A stretch of DNA of 11,514 nucleotides from Oscillospiraceae bacterium (GTDB taxonomy: Bacteria > Bacillota > Clostridia > Oscillospirales > Ruminococcaceae): the NCBI GenBank assembly GCA_031285645.1, contig JAITVU010000184.1:1-11514 (forward strand). Direction: 5' to 3'. Shown in pieces: positions 1 to 6,526 of the stretch. The notes beneath the pieces were generated by a model. That model ran no database searches. It worked only from the letters and a program-made list of their open reading frames with translations, and was not told where the DNA came from. Within the stretch, counting starts at the first letter, position 1. The number at the start of each line of letters is the position of its first letter. The position numbers were made by a program, and so were the translations under genes.

Positions 1-21
1 GCGGGAATCCATTATGAACGA

Positions 22-105
22 CGTTTCGGCCGCCTGTACAGGCGGCTACATGTGGCGTATGCCACATGTTTAAGACAGTCTGCGGGACTGTCTTAAACCG
101 AAACG
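22..105. repeat. Cloverleaf-shaped inverted-repeat element (copy 1)
   Basis: An outer stem, CGTTTCGG (22-29) with CCGAAACG (98-105), encloses three back-to-back hairpins. Arm A is a perfect 18-bp palindrome (29-46). Arm B is ACATGTGGC/GCCACATGT (48-69) with loop GTAT. Arm C is TTTAAGACAGTC/GACTGTCTTAAA (69-97) with a 5-base loop. Almost no bases are left unpaired between arms, so the sequence could form a four-way junction as RNA or as extruded DNA. It lies just beyond the terminator of the khpA operon. It is not a tRNA: the arm lengths are wrong and no T-loop or anticodon pattern is seen. The pairing is directly visible; the function is unknown, and a mobile repeat or a structured RNA are both possible. 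Confidence 0.75.
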
Positions 106-115
106 AGTATAAAAC

Positions 116-143
116 AAAAAAGAGCCCCTTCAGAGGCTCTTTT
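116..143 (-). terminator. Rho-independent terminator of the khpA operon
   Basis: AAAGAGCC (119-126) pairs with GGCTCTTT (135-142) around an 8-base loop. Read on the minus strand, the stem is followed by a run of six T. It starts a few bases after the khpA stop codon. It should end the ylxM-ffh-rpsP-khpA transcript. The A-rich and T-rich flanks make it potentially bidirectional. Confidence 0.85.
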
Positions 144-148
144 CGCTA

Positions 149-382
149 CTAATCGATTTCCACAGCGGCCTTTTCGCCGACCCTTGTCGACGCGGCGCGC
201 ACAACCGTGCGGATCGCCTTCGCGATCCGGCCCTGCTTGCCGATGACGCGGCCCATATCATCAGGCGCCACATTGATGTGGTAAACAATGGTGCCGTCCT
301 CAATGGGCTCGTCCTTCGTCACTGTGATATTTTCCTTGTCGTCAACAAGGCCCCTTACGATAGATGCTATGAGTTCTTCCAT
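149..382 (-). CDS. khpA: KhpA, KH-domain RNA-binding protein (YlqC family)
   Basis: A 77-residue single-KH-domain protein, the normal length for the family. The RNA-binding loop is visible as IGKQGR at about residues 47-52, within the longer run GRVIGKQGRIAKAIRTVV. In Gram-positive bacteria KhpA is known to form a dimer with KhpB and bind many transcripts, with effects on cell division and cell-wall synthesis; that role is taken from the family. It is the last gene of the operon, 24 bases after rpsP, its usual neighbour. The ATG start lies 13 bases after AAGGAG, a rather long spacing, but no better in-frame start is seen. A terminator follows directly. Confidence 0.93.
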   Translation of the reverse strand: MEELIASIVRGLVDDKENITVTKDEPIEDGTIVYHINVAPDDMGRVIGKQGRIAKAIRTVVRAASTRVGEKAAVEID

Positions 383-406
383 GTTATGCCCGTATCTCCT
401 TGCTGT

Positions 407-649
407 TTAGATAATCTGGCTCTTTTTAAGAAGCGCGCGGACCGTGTCTGTGGGCTGCGCGCCGTTGGCGATCCATTTCTTCACCTTTTCCCCGTCGATG
501 TTCACAACCGACGGCTCTTTGGTGGGATCATAATAGCCCACCTCCTCAATGAAGCGGCCATCCCTCGGGTAGCGTGAATCAGCCACCACCACGCGGTAAA
601 ACGGCGCTTTTTTGGCGCCCATCCTGCGAAGTCTTATTTTTACTGCCAT
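407..649 (-). CDS. rpsP: 30S ribosomal protein S16
   Basis: An 80-residue protein with the classic S16 sequence: N-terminal [19 protein letters not shown], then [20 protein letters not shown]. The length is typical for the family. S16 binds 16S rRNA and is needed for assembly of the 30S subunit. The ATG is preceded by a nearly perfect Shine-Dalgarno sequence, AGGAGGTGA (654-662), four bases away. The gene lies 114 bases downstream of ffh and directly upstream of khpA, the arrangement usual in Firmicutes. The leader between ffh and rpsP holds inverted repeats that may modulate expression of this gene separately from ffh. Confidence 0.98.
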   Translation of the reverse strand: MAVKIRLRRMGAKKAPFYRVVVADSRYPRDGRFIEEVGYYDPTKEPSVVNIDGEKVKKWIANGAQPTDTVRALLKKSQII

Positions 650-662
650 CTCGTCACCTCCT

Positions 663-720
663 GCAAAGTTAATTATTCACTTTCTCTGCAAATTCTGTGC
701 ATTTCCAGATGGAATTTGCA
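663..720 (-). promoter_or_regulatory. ffh-rpsP leader with two competing hairpins
   Basis: TGCAAATTC (687-695) pairs perfectly with GAATTTGCA (712-720). A second short stem, TTCCA/TGGAA (703-714), uses part of the same right arm, so the two exclude each other. Next to the rpsP ribosome binding site is an imperfect AAAGT...ACTTT inverted repeat (665-683). The pairing is seen in the sequence; a regulatory role for rpsP is inferred only. No convincing promoter was found here, so rpsP is probably transcribed with ffh. Confidence 0.4.
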
Positions 721-763
721 TGGATCATGAGTCTTTATAAAAACATACAATCAACACCGGCGA

Positions 764-2131
764 TTAAAACGGCATTTGATCCATATTGTTCATGGCCTGC
801 CGCATCCCGAACGGCATGCGCTTGCGGCCGCCCTTTTTGCCCTTTCCGCCAAACTGCTTGAACATTTTCTGCATTTGGGTAAACTGTTTAAGCAAGCGGT
901 TCACATCCTCGACCCTGGTACCGGAACCGGCGGCGATGCGCCTTTTGCGGCTGGGATTGATGATATCGGGCTTCTGTCGCTCCCGCGCGGTCATGGAGCC
1001 TATAATCGCCTCCATGCGCACCATCTGGACTTCGCCCTCCGCGGTCTCCTCGTCGCTCACCTTCGCGCCGCCCGGCAGCATGCCGATAATCGAGGAAAGG
1101 GATCCCATCTTGCGTATCTGTTTCATCTGATCCATGAGGTCGTTGAGGTCAAACGCGTTCTCCTCAAGCTTCTGGGCCAGCTTTTCAGCTTCCTTCGCGT
1201 CGTAGTCGGTCTGGGCCTTTTCAATGAGCGTGAGCATGTCGCCCATGCCCAATATGCGCGACGCCATGCGGTCGGGATAAAAGGGCTCCAGCGCGTCGAG
1301 CTTCTCGCCCATACCCACAAATTTGATCGGTTTGCCTGTGACGGCTTTAACGGAGAGCGCGGCGCCGCCGCGCGTGTCGCCGTCCAGCTTTGTGATGATA
1401 ACGCCGTCAATGCCGAGGGCGTCATCAAAGCCCTTCGCCACATTAACGGCTTCCTGGCCCGTCATGGCGTCCACAACGAGCATGATTTCGTCCGGCTCAA
1501 CTTCGGATTTGATATTTTTCAGCTCATCCATGAGCACTTCATCGATCTGTAGCCGGCCCGCCGTGTCAAGGAACACCATGTCGAAACCGTAGTCCTTTGC
1601 GTGGAGCACCGCTTTTTTGGCGATGACGACGGGGTTTTCTGTGCCCATCTCAAACACGGGCACATCCACCTGCCCGCCCACAACCTGTAACTGGTTGATG
1701 GCCGCGGGGCGGTATATATCACAGGCAACCAGCAGCGGCCGCCGGCCCGATTTTTTATAGTGGCGCGCCAGTTTGGCCGCGTGCGTTGTTTTGCCCGATC
1801 CCTGCAGACCGCACATCATAACGATTGTGGGCGGCTTTGACGCGAAGCGAATAGTCGTGGCCTCGGATCCCATGAGGGTTGTGAGCTCCTCGTTGACAAT
1901 CTTAATAATATGCTGCGCGGGCGTCAGGCTTTCGAGCACCTGCGCACCGATGGCCTTTTCCGTCACCGATTGGATAAAATCCTTGGCCACCTTGTAGCTG
2001 ACATCGGCTTCAAGAAGCGCCAGGCGCACCTCACGCATCGCTTCCCTGACGTCGGCTTCCGAAACTTTCCCCTTGGAACGCAGCTTTTTAAACGCCTGCT
2101 CCAGTTTTTCCGATAACCCTTCGAATGCCAC
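764..2131 (-). CDS. ffh: Signal recognition particle protein Ffh (SRP54)
   Basis: A 455-residue GTPase that, with the 4.5S/6S RNA, targets membrane and secreted proteins to FtsY and the translocon. The N domain spans about residues 1-100. The G domain follows with the P-loop GLQGSGKTT (108-116), DIYRPAA (138-144), DTAGR (189-193) and TKLDGDTRGG (247-256). The methionine-rich M domain runs from about 300 to the end, with the RNA-binding stretch around NPSRKRRIAAGSG. The start is GTG at 2131, six bases after AGGAGGG (2138-2144); this ribosome binding site overlaps the stop codon of ylxM, so the two genes are translationally close. The family length is matched and no defect is seen. Confidence 0.98.
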   Translation of the reverse strand: MAFEGLSEKLEQAFKKLRSKGKVSEADVREAMREVRLALLEADVSYKVAKDFIQSVTEKAIGAQVLESLTPAQHIIKIVNEELTTLMGSEATTIRFASKPPTIVMMCGLQGSGKTTHAAKLARHYKKSGRRPLLVACDIYRPAAINQLQVVGGQVDVPVFEMGTENPVVIAKKAVLHAKDYGFDMVFLDTAGRLQIDEVLMDELKNIKSEVEPDEIMLVVDAMTGQEAVNVAKGFDDALGIDGVIITKLDGDTRGGAALSVKAVTGKPIKFVGMGEKLDALEPFYPDRMASRILGMGDMLTLIEKAQTDYDAKEAEKLAQKLEENAFDLNDLMDQMKQIRKMGSLSSIIGMLPGGAKVSDEETAEGEVQMVRMEAIIGSMTARERQKPDIINPSRKRRIAAGSGTRVEDVNRLLKQFTQMQKMFKQFGGKGKKGGRKRMPFGMRQAMNNMDQMPF

Positions 2132-2142
2132 CGCGTTCCCTC

Positions 2143-2505
2143 CTATATATTAAGCTCGTTTGCGATATCCATGATTCTTTGCGTCTTTTCCTGAAGGTCG
2201 TTTGAAAATGCCCGGGCCCTGTTTTCATCCTGTATCGACCGCGCCAGCGCCTCGATTTCCTCGAGGCCTTTTCTGACATCGTTGAACCGGCGCCAAAGGC
2301 CGAGCCTGTTCTCACATTCAATCAGCTGGGCCTCGGCGCGCTTGATGGCGTCGCGCACGCCCTGCCGCGTGATGCCGCTGTGTTCGGCGATTTCGGCAAG
2401 GGAGAGGTCCTCGTTGTAGTAAAAAGTCACGACTTCGCGCTGCTTCTCCGTGAGCATATCCCCATAAAAATCGAGCAGAACGGATACATTCAAATCCTTC
2501 GCCAT
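2143..2505 (-). CDS. ylxM: YlxM family DNA-binding / SRP-associated protein
   Basis: A 120-residue protein with an N-terminal sigma-70 region-4-like helix-turn-helix: LTEKQREVVTFYYNEDLSLAEIAEHSGITRQGVRDAIKRAE at about residues 18-58. A helical tail of acidic and basic residues follows. YlxM is the usual upstream partner of ffh in Firmicutes, and in some streptococci it is reported to interact with the SRP pathway. The ATG at 2505 is chosen because AGGAGG (2513-2518) stands seven bases upstream; an in-frame ATG at 2526 has no such site. The gene ends 11 bases before ffh. It is the first gene of the operon behind a near-consensus promoter. Confidence 0.93.
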   Translation of the reverse strand: MAKDLNVSVLLDFYGDMLTEKQREVVTFYYNEDLSLAEIAEHSGITRQGVRDAIKRAEAQLIECENRLGLWRRFNDVRKGLEEIEALARSIQDENRARAFSNDLQEKTQRIMDIANELNI

Positions 2506-2519
2506 ATCCGCGCCTCCTA

Positions 2520-2562
2520 ATAGCAAAAGTAAAAAATAATCAAAACGTCACTATTTACTTTC
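2520..2562. repeat. 43-base palindromic repeat, copy 1 (ylxM leader)
   Basis: An AAAGTAAA...TTTACTTT inverted repeat, imperfect in this copy. It matches the copy at 6527-6569 at about 37 of 43 positions by eye. It lies inside the ylxM 5' leader, directly before the ribosome binding site, so as RNA it could form an AU-rich hairpin next to the translation start. Confidence 0.7.
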
Positions 2563-2625
2563 CGCTCATTCCCGCCACTGCAACAGCGCCTTGTAAAGAA
2601 AAAGGCTTTACACCTAACGCGGTTT

Positions 2626-2654
2626 ATTATACTACAGCGTTCATGGCCTGTCAA
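2626..2654 (-). promoter_or_regulatory. Consensus sigma-A promoter of the ylxM-ffh operon
   Basis: On the minus strand TTGACA (2649-2654) and TATAAT (2626-2631) are separated by exactly 17 bases, a perfect match to the housekeeping consensus. Transcription would begin near 2619. This gives a leader of about 114 bases that contains a TGTAAAG/CTTTACA hairpin and the 43-base repeat. Confidence 0.92.
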
Positions 2655-2719
2655 GTGCCAACCGCGGGACAACGGCAAAGATATTTTCCGGTTATTTTAA
2701 ACGCGGCAGCTGTTCTTTG

Positions 2720-2725
2720 TATAAT
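2720..2725 (+). promoter_or_regulatory. Possible distal promoter of cysK (-10 only clear)
   Basis: TATAAT at 2720-2725 is preceded at 17 bases by TTAAAC, a weak -35 element. Another weak candidate, TTGATT-17-TACGAT, lies at 2763-2791. Either would give a long leader to cysK. With the leader of ylxM on the other strand, this fills the 2527-2903 gap; no further gene is seen there. Confidence 0.3.
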
Positions 2726-2828
2726 TATGTCCGATCATAATGGCAATATTTTCTGTTTTTCATTGATTTTTTCACCCATATGGTGTACGATAATACAGTG
2801 AAATATTTTATTATCCGACATGGTAATC

Positions 2829-2882
2829 GCAAACGTTTCGCGTGATTGCAAACGCGAAACCGGGCGTTTGCCCCTGTATAAT
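2829..2882 (+). promoter_or_regulatory. cysK proximal promoter with inverted-repeat operator
   Basis: GTTTCGCGT (2835-2843) and ACGCGAAAC (2852-2860) form a perfect 9-bp inverted repeat with an 8-base spacer. A TATAAT at 2877-2882 follows, with no recognisable -35 box. The centre of the repeat falls at about -41.5 from the predicted start at 2889, the position typical of an activator that touches RNA polymerase. The heptamer GCAAACG also appears three times (2829, 2848 and, inverted, 2865). The repeats are seen; the activator model is inferred. Confidence 0.5.
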
Positions 2883-2903
2883 ACGCTGGAAAATGGAGTC
2901 CAT

Positions 2904-3830
2904 ATGAACATCAAAACCGACTTGACGCAGCTTATCGGCGGCACGCCCATGCTTGAGCTGTGTAAAATTGAAGAAGCCGCCGAATGCGGCGTGAAGCTCA
3001 TCGCCAAACTCGAGTCCTTCAATCCCATGGGATCGCTTAAAGAACGCGCGGCCTACGAGATGATCACGGACGGCGAGCGCAAGGGCTTTGTAAACGAGGG
3101 CACTGTCGTTATTGAACCGACGAGCGGCAACGCCGGCGTCGCCATCGCCTTTATCTGCGCTGTGCGCGGTTACCGCGTGATCCTGACGATGCCCGAATCC
3201 ATACCGGCCGAGCGGCGCGCGATTCTGACGGCGCTGGGCGCCGAGATCCGCCTCACGCCCGCTTCAGACGGCATGAAGGGCGCCATCGCCGAGGCGAACC
3301 GCCTGTGCGAGGAAATTAAAAACTCCTTTATGCCCATGCAGTTCCAGAATCCCGCGAATCCGCGCGCGCACAGGCAGACAACCGCCCAGGAAATATGGCG
3401 CGACACGGACGGCATCGTCGACATATTTGTCGCGGGTTTCGGTTCCGGCGGCACCATTTCGGGCGTCGGGGCCGGGCTCAAGGCCCTTAATCCCCGCGTT
3501 CAAATCGTCGGCATAGAACCCGCCGCGTCCGCAGTCGCCTCCGGCGGCAAACCCGGCCCGCACAAAATCCAGGGGCTCGGGCCCGGCTTTATTCCCATTA
3601 ACCTCGACCTCGATGTCATTGACGAGATCATTCCCGTCAGCAATGAAGACGCTTTCGCCTATATGGATATGCTGGCCAAGAAGGAGGGACTGCTTGTCGG
3701 CGTCTCCTCCGGCGCTGTTCTGGCGGGCGCTTTAGAGGTGGCGAAGCGGCGCGAGAACAAGGGCAAAAACGTCGTCATGATTTTTGCCGACAACGGCGAG
3801 CGCTATTTATACCAGGGCATTTATACATGA
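2904..3830 (+). CDS. cysK: Cysteine synthase (O-acetylserine sulfhydrylase), PLP enzyme
   Basis: A 308-residue fold-type II PLP enzyme, the usual length for CysK. Family motifs are clear: K46 in NPMGSLKER is the expected PLP lysine, TSGNAG (73-78) the substrate loop, and GFGSGG (178-183) the phosphate-binding loop. EPAAS and GGKPGPHKIQGLGPGFIP follow, and SSGA is near the C terminus. CysK makes cysteine from O-acetylserine and sulfide. Three motifs deviate from the common forms (NPGGSVKDR, TSGNTG, GTGTGG), so a related substrate is possible. The ATG at 2904 is chosen over one at 2820 because GGAG (2895-2898) stands five bases upstream and alignment to CysK begins there. No other cys genes are adjacent. 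Confidence 0.88.
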   Translation: MNIKTDLTQLIGGTPMLELCKIEEAAECGVKLIAKLESFNPMGSLKERAAYEMITDGERKGFVNEGTVVIEPTSGNAGVAIAFICAVRGYRVILTMPESIPAERRAILTALGAEIRLTPASDGMKGAIAEANRLCEEIKNSFMPMQFQNPANPRAHRQTTAQEIWRDTDGIVDIFVAGFGSGGTISGVGAGLKALNPRVQIVGIEPAASAVASGGKPGPHKIQGLGPGFIPINLDLDVIDEIIPVSNEDAFAYMDMLAKKEGLLVGVSSGAVLAGALEVAKRRENKGKNVVMIFADNGERYLYQGIYT

Positions 3831-3892
3831 TATGGCGCCCTTATATGCCGTCACTGATTGGCGGCTCCTGTACGGGCAATAATATACATAAA

Positions 3893-3964
3893 TCCGGCGG
3901 CCGTTTTCCCGCAGCGAATCGGCGGCCGGACTTTATCTTAAATGCCCGGTTTAACCGGCTTTTT
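3893..3964 (+). terminator. Possible terminators after cysK
   Basis: TCCGGCGGCCG (3893-3903) pairs with 3920-3930 with one mismatch. Then CCGG...CCGG (3946-3958) is followed by five T (3960-3964). Both are weaker than the other terminators in this window. The gap between cysK and the next gene holds little else, and no clear promoter was found before 4014. Confidence 0.4.
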
Positions 3965-4013
3965 GGGGAATCCATACTCTTTAAAACAACCGTCTGCGGA
4001 GAAACGGGAAGAT

Positions 4014-4694
4014 ATGAACTGGCTTTATAAACTGCAGAGAAAATTCGGCCGCTTCGGTATCGACAACCTGATGATATACATCACTGTAACCATGCTGGCC
4101 ATCTATTTAATGGACACATTTATCCGCATCGGCATCGCCGACTGGCTGTACTTCAGCCGCGCCCTGATCCTGCAGGGCCAGGTGTGGCGCCTCATCACCT
4201 TTATTTTCGTCCCGCCCGCCGCATCGCCGATTTTCATTCTTTTTTCCCTTTACTTCTACTACTTTGTCGGCGATTCCCTTGAAAAGACCTGGGGGGCCTT
4301 CCAGTTCACCTTTTATTACCTCTGCGGCATCGTCGGCACCATCATCGCCGGCTTTCTCACCGGCTTTGCCAGCAACAATTACCTCAACCTGAGTTTGTTT
4401 TTCGCCTTTGCCCAGCTTTTCCCCGACCATCAGGTCCTGCTCTTCTTCTTTATTCCCATTAAAATCAAGTATCTCGCGTACGTGAACTGGGCCTTCTTCG
4501 GCATTTCGCTCATGACCTCCATTATCCGGCTTGATTTCGTCACCTGCGCGTCTATTCTCGCTTCCCTTGTGAACTTTTTCATCTTCTTCGGCCCCGATTT
4601 CATCGACCGTTTCCGCGATTGGCGGCGTTACGGCAAGCAGCGCCGGGACTGGAAAAAACAGTCCAGGAATAACAACAACGATTTCTGGAGGTAG
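4014..4694 (+). CDS. Rhomboid-fold membrane protein, probably not a protease
   Basis: A 226-residue integral membrane protein with about six hydrophobic segments (roughly 18-40, 60-86, 95-118, 124-150, 153-170, 175-197) and a basic, Asn-rich tail (199-226). GQVWRLITFIF (55-65) and GDSLEKTWGAFQF (86-98) match conserved rhomboid-superfamily positions. The catalytic GxSG motif is absent where segment 4 would carry it (NNYLNLSLFFAFAQLFP), and no catalytic His is present in the last segment. It is therefore likely a pseudoprotease, closer to derlin- or TMEM115-like members; its partner is unknown. ATG 4014 is preferred over 3942, since GGGA and GGAG stand just upstream. The hexokinase start follows five bases after its stop, so the two are surely co-transcribed. 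Confidence 0.82.
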   Translation: MNWLYKLQRKFGRFGIDNLMIYITVTMLAIYLMDTFIRIGIADWLYFSRALILQGQVWRLITFIFVPPAASPIFILFSLYFYYFVGDSLEKTWGAFQFTFYYLCGIVGTIIAGFLTGFASNNYLNLSLFFAFAQLFPDHQVLLFFFIPIKIKYLAYVNWAFFGISLMTSIIRLDFVTCASILASLVNFFIFFGPDFIDRFRDWRRYGKQRRDWKKQSRNNNNDFWR

Positions 4695-4699
4695 CCGTC

Positions 4700-5992
4700 A
4701 TGCGCATGCGGGATTTTTGCGAAAAACTCGGCCTTTTTATCGGGATGCAGGGCATTGAAGACGGCACAAACCGCTTTATCGCCGAAATGGAGGAAGGCCT
4801 TGCCGGACGCGGCTCGCTGAAAATGCTCCCGGCCTATATCGATCCCCTCGAAAAGCCCGATTACACGCAAAAAGTCATTGTCGTCGACGCGGGCGGGACA
4901 AACCTGCGCATCGCGCTCGTCTCCTTTTCGGGTACGGCGCAGCCGCACATCGACTATTTCGAGAATTATCCCATGCTCGGCACAAAAGGCGCGATCAGCG
5001 CGCCTGAATTTTTCGATCAAATGGCCGCGCACATCGCCCCTGTCGCCGACAAGGCGGACAAAATCGGCCTGTGTTTCTCCTTTCCCGCGCAAATCCTGCC
5101 CAGTAAGGACGCCAAAATCCTGCAGTTTACAAAAGAAGTCAAGGTGTCGGGCGCCGAGGGCCTGCTTGTGGGCGACGGGATCTGCCGCGCCCTTAAAGCG
5201 CGCGGCTTTCAGGGGGATAAGGCCGTCACCGTGATCAACGACACCGTCGCCGCGCTTCTGGGCGGTGTCGCCACAACACGGGGCCAGGCATACGACGGCT
5301 TTATCGGCATCATCCTCGGGACCGGCACAAACACATGCTACATAGAGCAAAACGCTCATGTCCTTAAAGACCCGGCGCTGGCGGCCACAAAAGGCCAGAC
5401 CATCATCAACCTTGAATCGGGCGGCTATGCTTGCGCGCCCAGAACGGCCATAGACGAGGCGTTTGACGCCGGAACCGATTTGCCCGGCGACCAGATGTTT
5501 GAAAAGATGATATCGGGCGCGTACGCGGGCGCTCTCTTTCTGGACTACATGAAGGCCGCCGCTTCCAGCGGCTGTTTTTCAGCGGCGTTTGCCGGTCATA
5601 TCGCCGCTTTGAATGACTTGACGGGCCGCCAGATCGACGATTTTTGCGCGGCGCCGTTTTCCGGAAACACGCTTGCGGACATGATTGGCGGCAGCGAACC
5701 CGACCGGGACGCCCTCTATGCTTTAGCCGACGCTTTTTACGACCGGATCGCGGCCTTCATCACCATCAACCTGGCGGCGCTGCTCAAAAAGGCCGGACGG
5801 GGGCGCAAACCGTACCTGCCGGTCTGCATTTCGGCCGAGGGGACAACGTTCTACAAAGCCAGGCTTTTCCGCCCCAAGCTTGATTACTATATGGCGCGTT
5901 ATGTCAGGGAGACACTCGGCTACCACTATGCGTTTGTCAAAGCAGAGGACGCAACGATCCTCGGCACCGCGGCGGCGGGGCTGCTGGGTTAG
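4700..5992 (+). CDS. Hexokinase, eukaryotic-type family
   Basis: A 430-residue sugar kinase of the hexokinase family, probably cytoplasmic, phosphorylating glucose or another hexose with ATP. The first phosphate loop is VVDAGGTNLRI (61-71). CFSFPA (125-130) and INDTVAALLGG (179-189, with the likely catalytic base D181) follow. GTGTNTCYIE (207-216), INLESGG (236-242), EKMISGAYAG (268-277) and SAEGTTFYK (378-386) complete the set. These match the order seen in eukaryotic hexokinases rather than the ROK glucokinases usual in Firmicutes. ATG 4700 is chosen over 4706 because GGAGG (4687-4691) is eight bases away. It is the middle gene of the cluster with the rhomboid-fold protein and the tautomerase. 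Substrate specificity cannot be read from sequence. Confidence 0.92.
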   Translation: MRMRDFCEKLGLFIGMQGIEDGTNRFIAEMEEGLAGRGSLKMLPAYIDPLEKPDYTQKVIVVDAGGTNLRIALVSFSGTAQPHIDYFENYPMLGTKGAISAPEFFDQMAAHIAPVADKADKIGLCFSFPAQILPSKDAKILQFTKEVKVSGAEGLLVGDGICRALKARGFQGDKAVTVINDTVAALLGGVATTRGQAYDGFIGIILGTGTNTCYIEQNAHVLKDPALAATKGQTIINLESGGYACAPRTAIDEAFDAGTDLPGDQMFEKMISGAYAGALFLDYMKAAASSGCFSAAFAGHIAALNDLTGRQIDDFCAAPFSGNTLADMIGGSEPDRDALYALADAFYDRIAAFITINLAALLKKAGRGRKPYLPVCISAEGTTFYKARLFRPKLDYYMARYVRETLGYHYAFVKAEDATILGTAAAGLLG

Positions 5993-6033
5993 TTTTGCTA
6001 ATACATCAATATTTATATGATAAGGAGAATTTT

Positions 6034-6375
6034 ATGCCGTACATATCTCTTTCCACATCCTGCAAACTGACCCCGGAAAAACGCGAGGCCGTCAAGGCGG
6101 CGTTCGGCCGCCTCATATCCATCATACCGGGGAAAAGCGAGAGCGGCCTGATGGTGGACATCGCGGACGGCCGCGCCATGTACATGCGCGGGGAAGCGGT
6201 GGACACAGCCTTCCTTGACATCCGCCTTTTCGGCGGCGCGAGCCTTGAAGCCAAGCAAAAACTCACGGCCGAGCTTTTCATGATGCTTGAGGACACGCTG
6301 GGACTTGACAAAAACAATGTTTATATGACATACGGCGAATACCCCAACTGGGGATTGAGGGGGTCTTTAGTTTAA
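6034..6375 (+). CDS. MIF-family tautomerase
   Basis: A 113-residue protein of the macrophage-migration-inhibitory-factor branch of the tautomerase superfamily, matching MIF in length. Proline follows the initiator methionine (MPYIS), giving the N-terminal catalytic Pro after Met removal. The C-terminal NNVYMTYGEYPNWGLRGS resembles the MIF ending with its VYINY and W-containing loop. Family members catalyse keto-enol tautomerisation of phenylpyruvate-like acids; the natural bacterial substrate is usually unknown. ATG 6034 is set by AAGGAG (6022-6027) six bases upstream, ruling out an upstream in-frame ATG at 5995. It lies 41 bases after the hexokinase gene and before two strong hairpins, so it probably ends that transcript. 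Confidence 0.87.
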   Translation: MPYISLSTSCKLTPEKREAVKAAFGRLISIIPGKSESGLMVDIADGRAMYMRGEAVDTAFLDIRLFGGASLEAKQKLTAELFMMLEDTLGLDKNNVYMTYGEYPNWGLRGSLV

Positions 6376-6392
6376 TTTTTTTTGGAAGCTAC

Positions 6393-6431
6393 AGCATTGA
6401 GCGCCGGGCGTTTAATTTGGCGCTCAATGCT
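6393..6431. repeat. 13-bp perfect hairpin after the tautomerase gene
   Basis: AGCATTGAGCGCC (6393-6405) pairs with GGCGCTCAATGCT (6419-6431) around a 13-base loop. No T tract follows, so on its own it is not a terminator. It stands five bases before the strong terminator hairpin and may protect the 3' end of the upstream transcript. Confidence 0.7.
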
Positions 6432-6436
6432 TAATG

Positions 6437-6476
6437 AAAAGAAGCAACATCAGTGCCTGATGTTGCTTCTTTTTTT
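6437..6476 (+). terminator. Strong rho-independent terminator
   Basis: A 16-bp perfect stem (6437-6452 with 6458-6473), loop GTGCC, followed by a run of seven T. It should end the rhomboid-like/hexokinase/tautomerase transcript. The four A at the left base also give a short U tract on the minus strand, so it may be bidirectional and also stop read-through from the GGDEF-EAL gene. Confidence 0.9.
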
Positions 6477-6526
6477 ACGTTAAATCGCAAGCGGGGATTA
6501 TGCTTATACTATTTGACAAATCATTT

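Noticed and set aside
22..105. tRNA or tRNA-like gene suggested by the cloverleaf shape
   Set aside because: Arm lengths (8, 7, 9 and 11-12 bp), loops of 4-5 bases and lack of the GTTCRA T-loop and CCA-proximal pattern do not fit a tRNA.
776..1552. 258-residue plus-strand reading frame opposite ffh
   Set aside because: It is a shadow of the ffh gene; the minus-strand frame has all SRP GTPase motifs and a strong ribosome binding site.
4628..5359. 243-residue minus-strand reading frame opposite the hexokinase gene
   Set aside because: The plus-strand frame carries all hexokinase motifs in order and a good ribosome binding site, so the opposite frame is a shadow.
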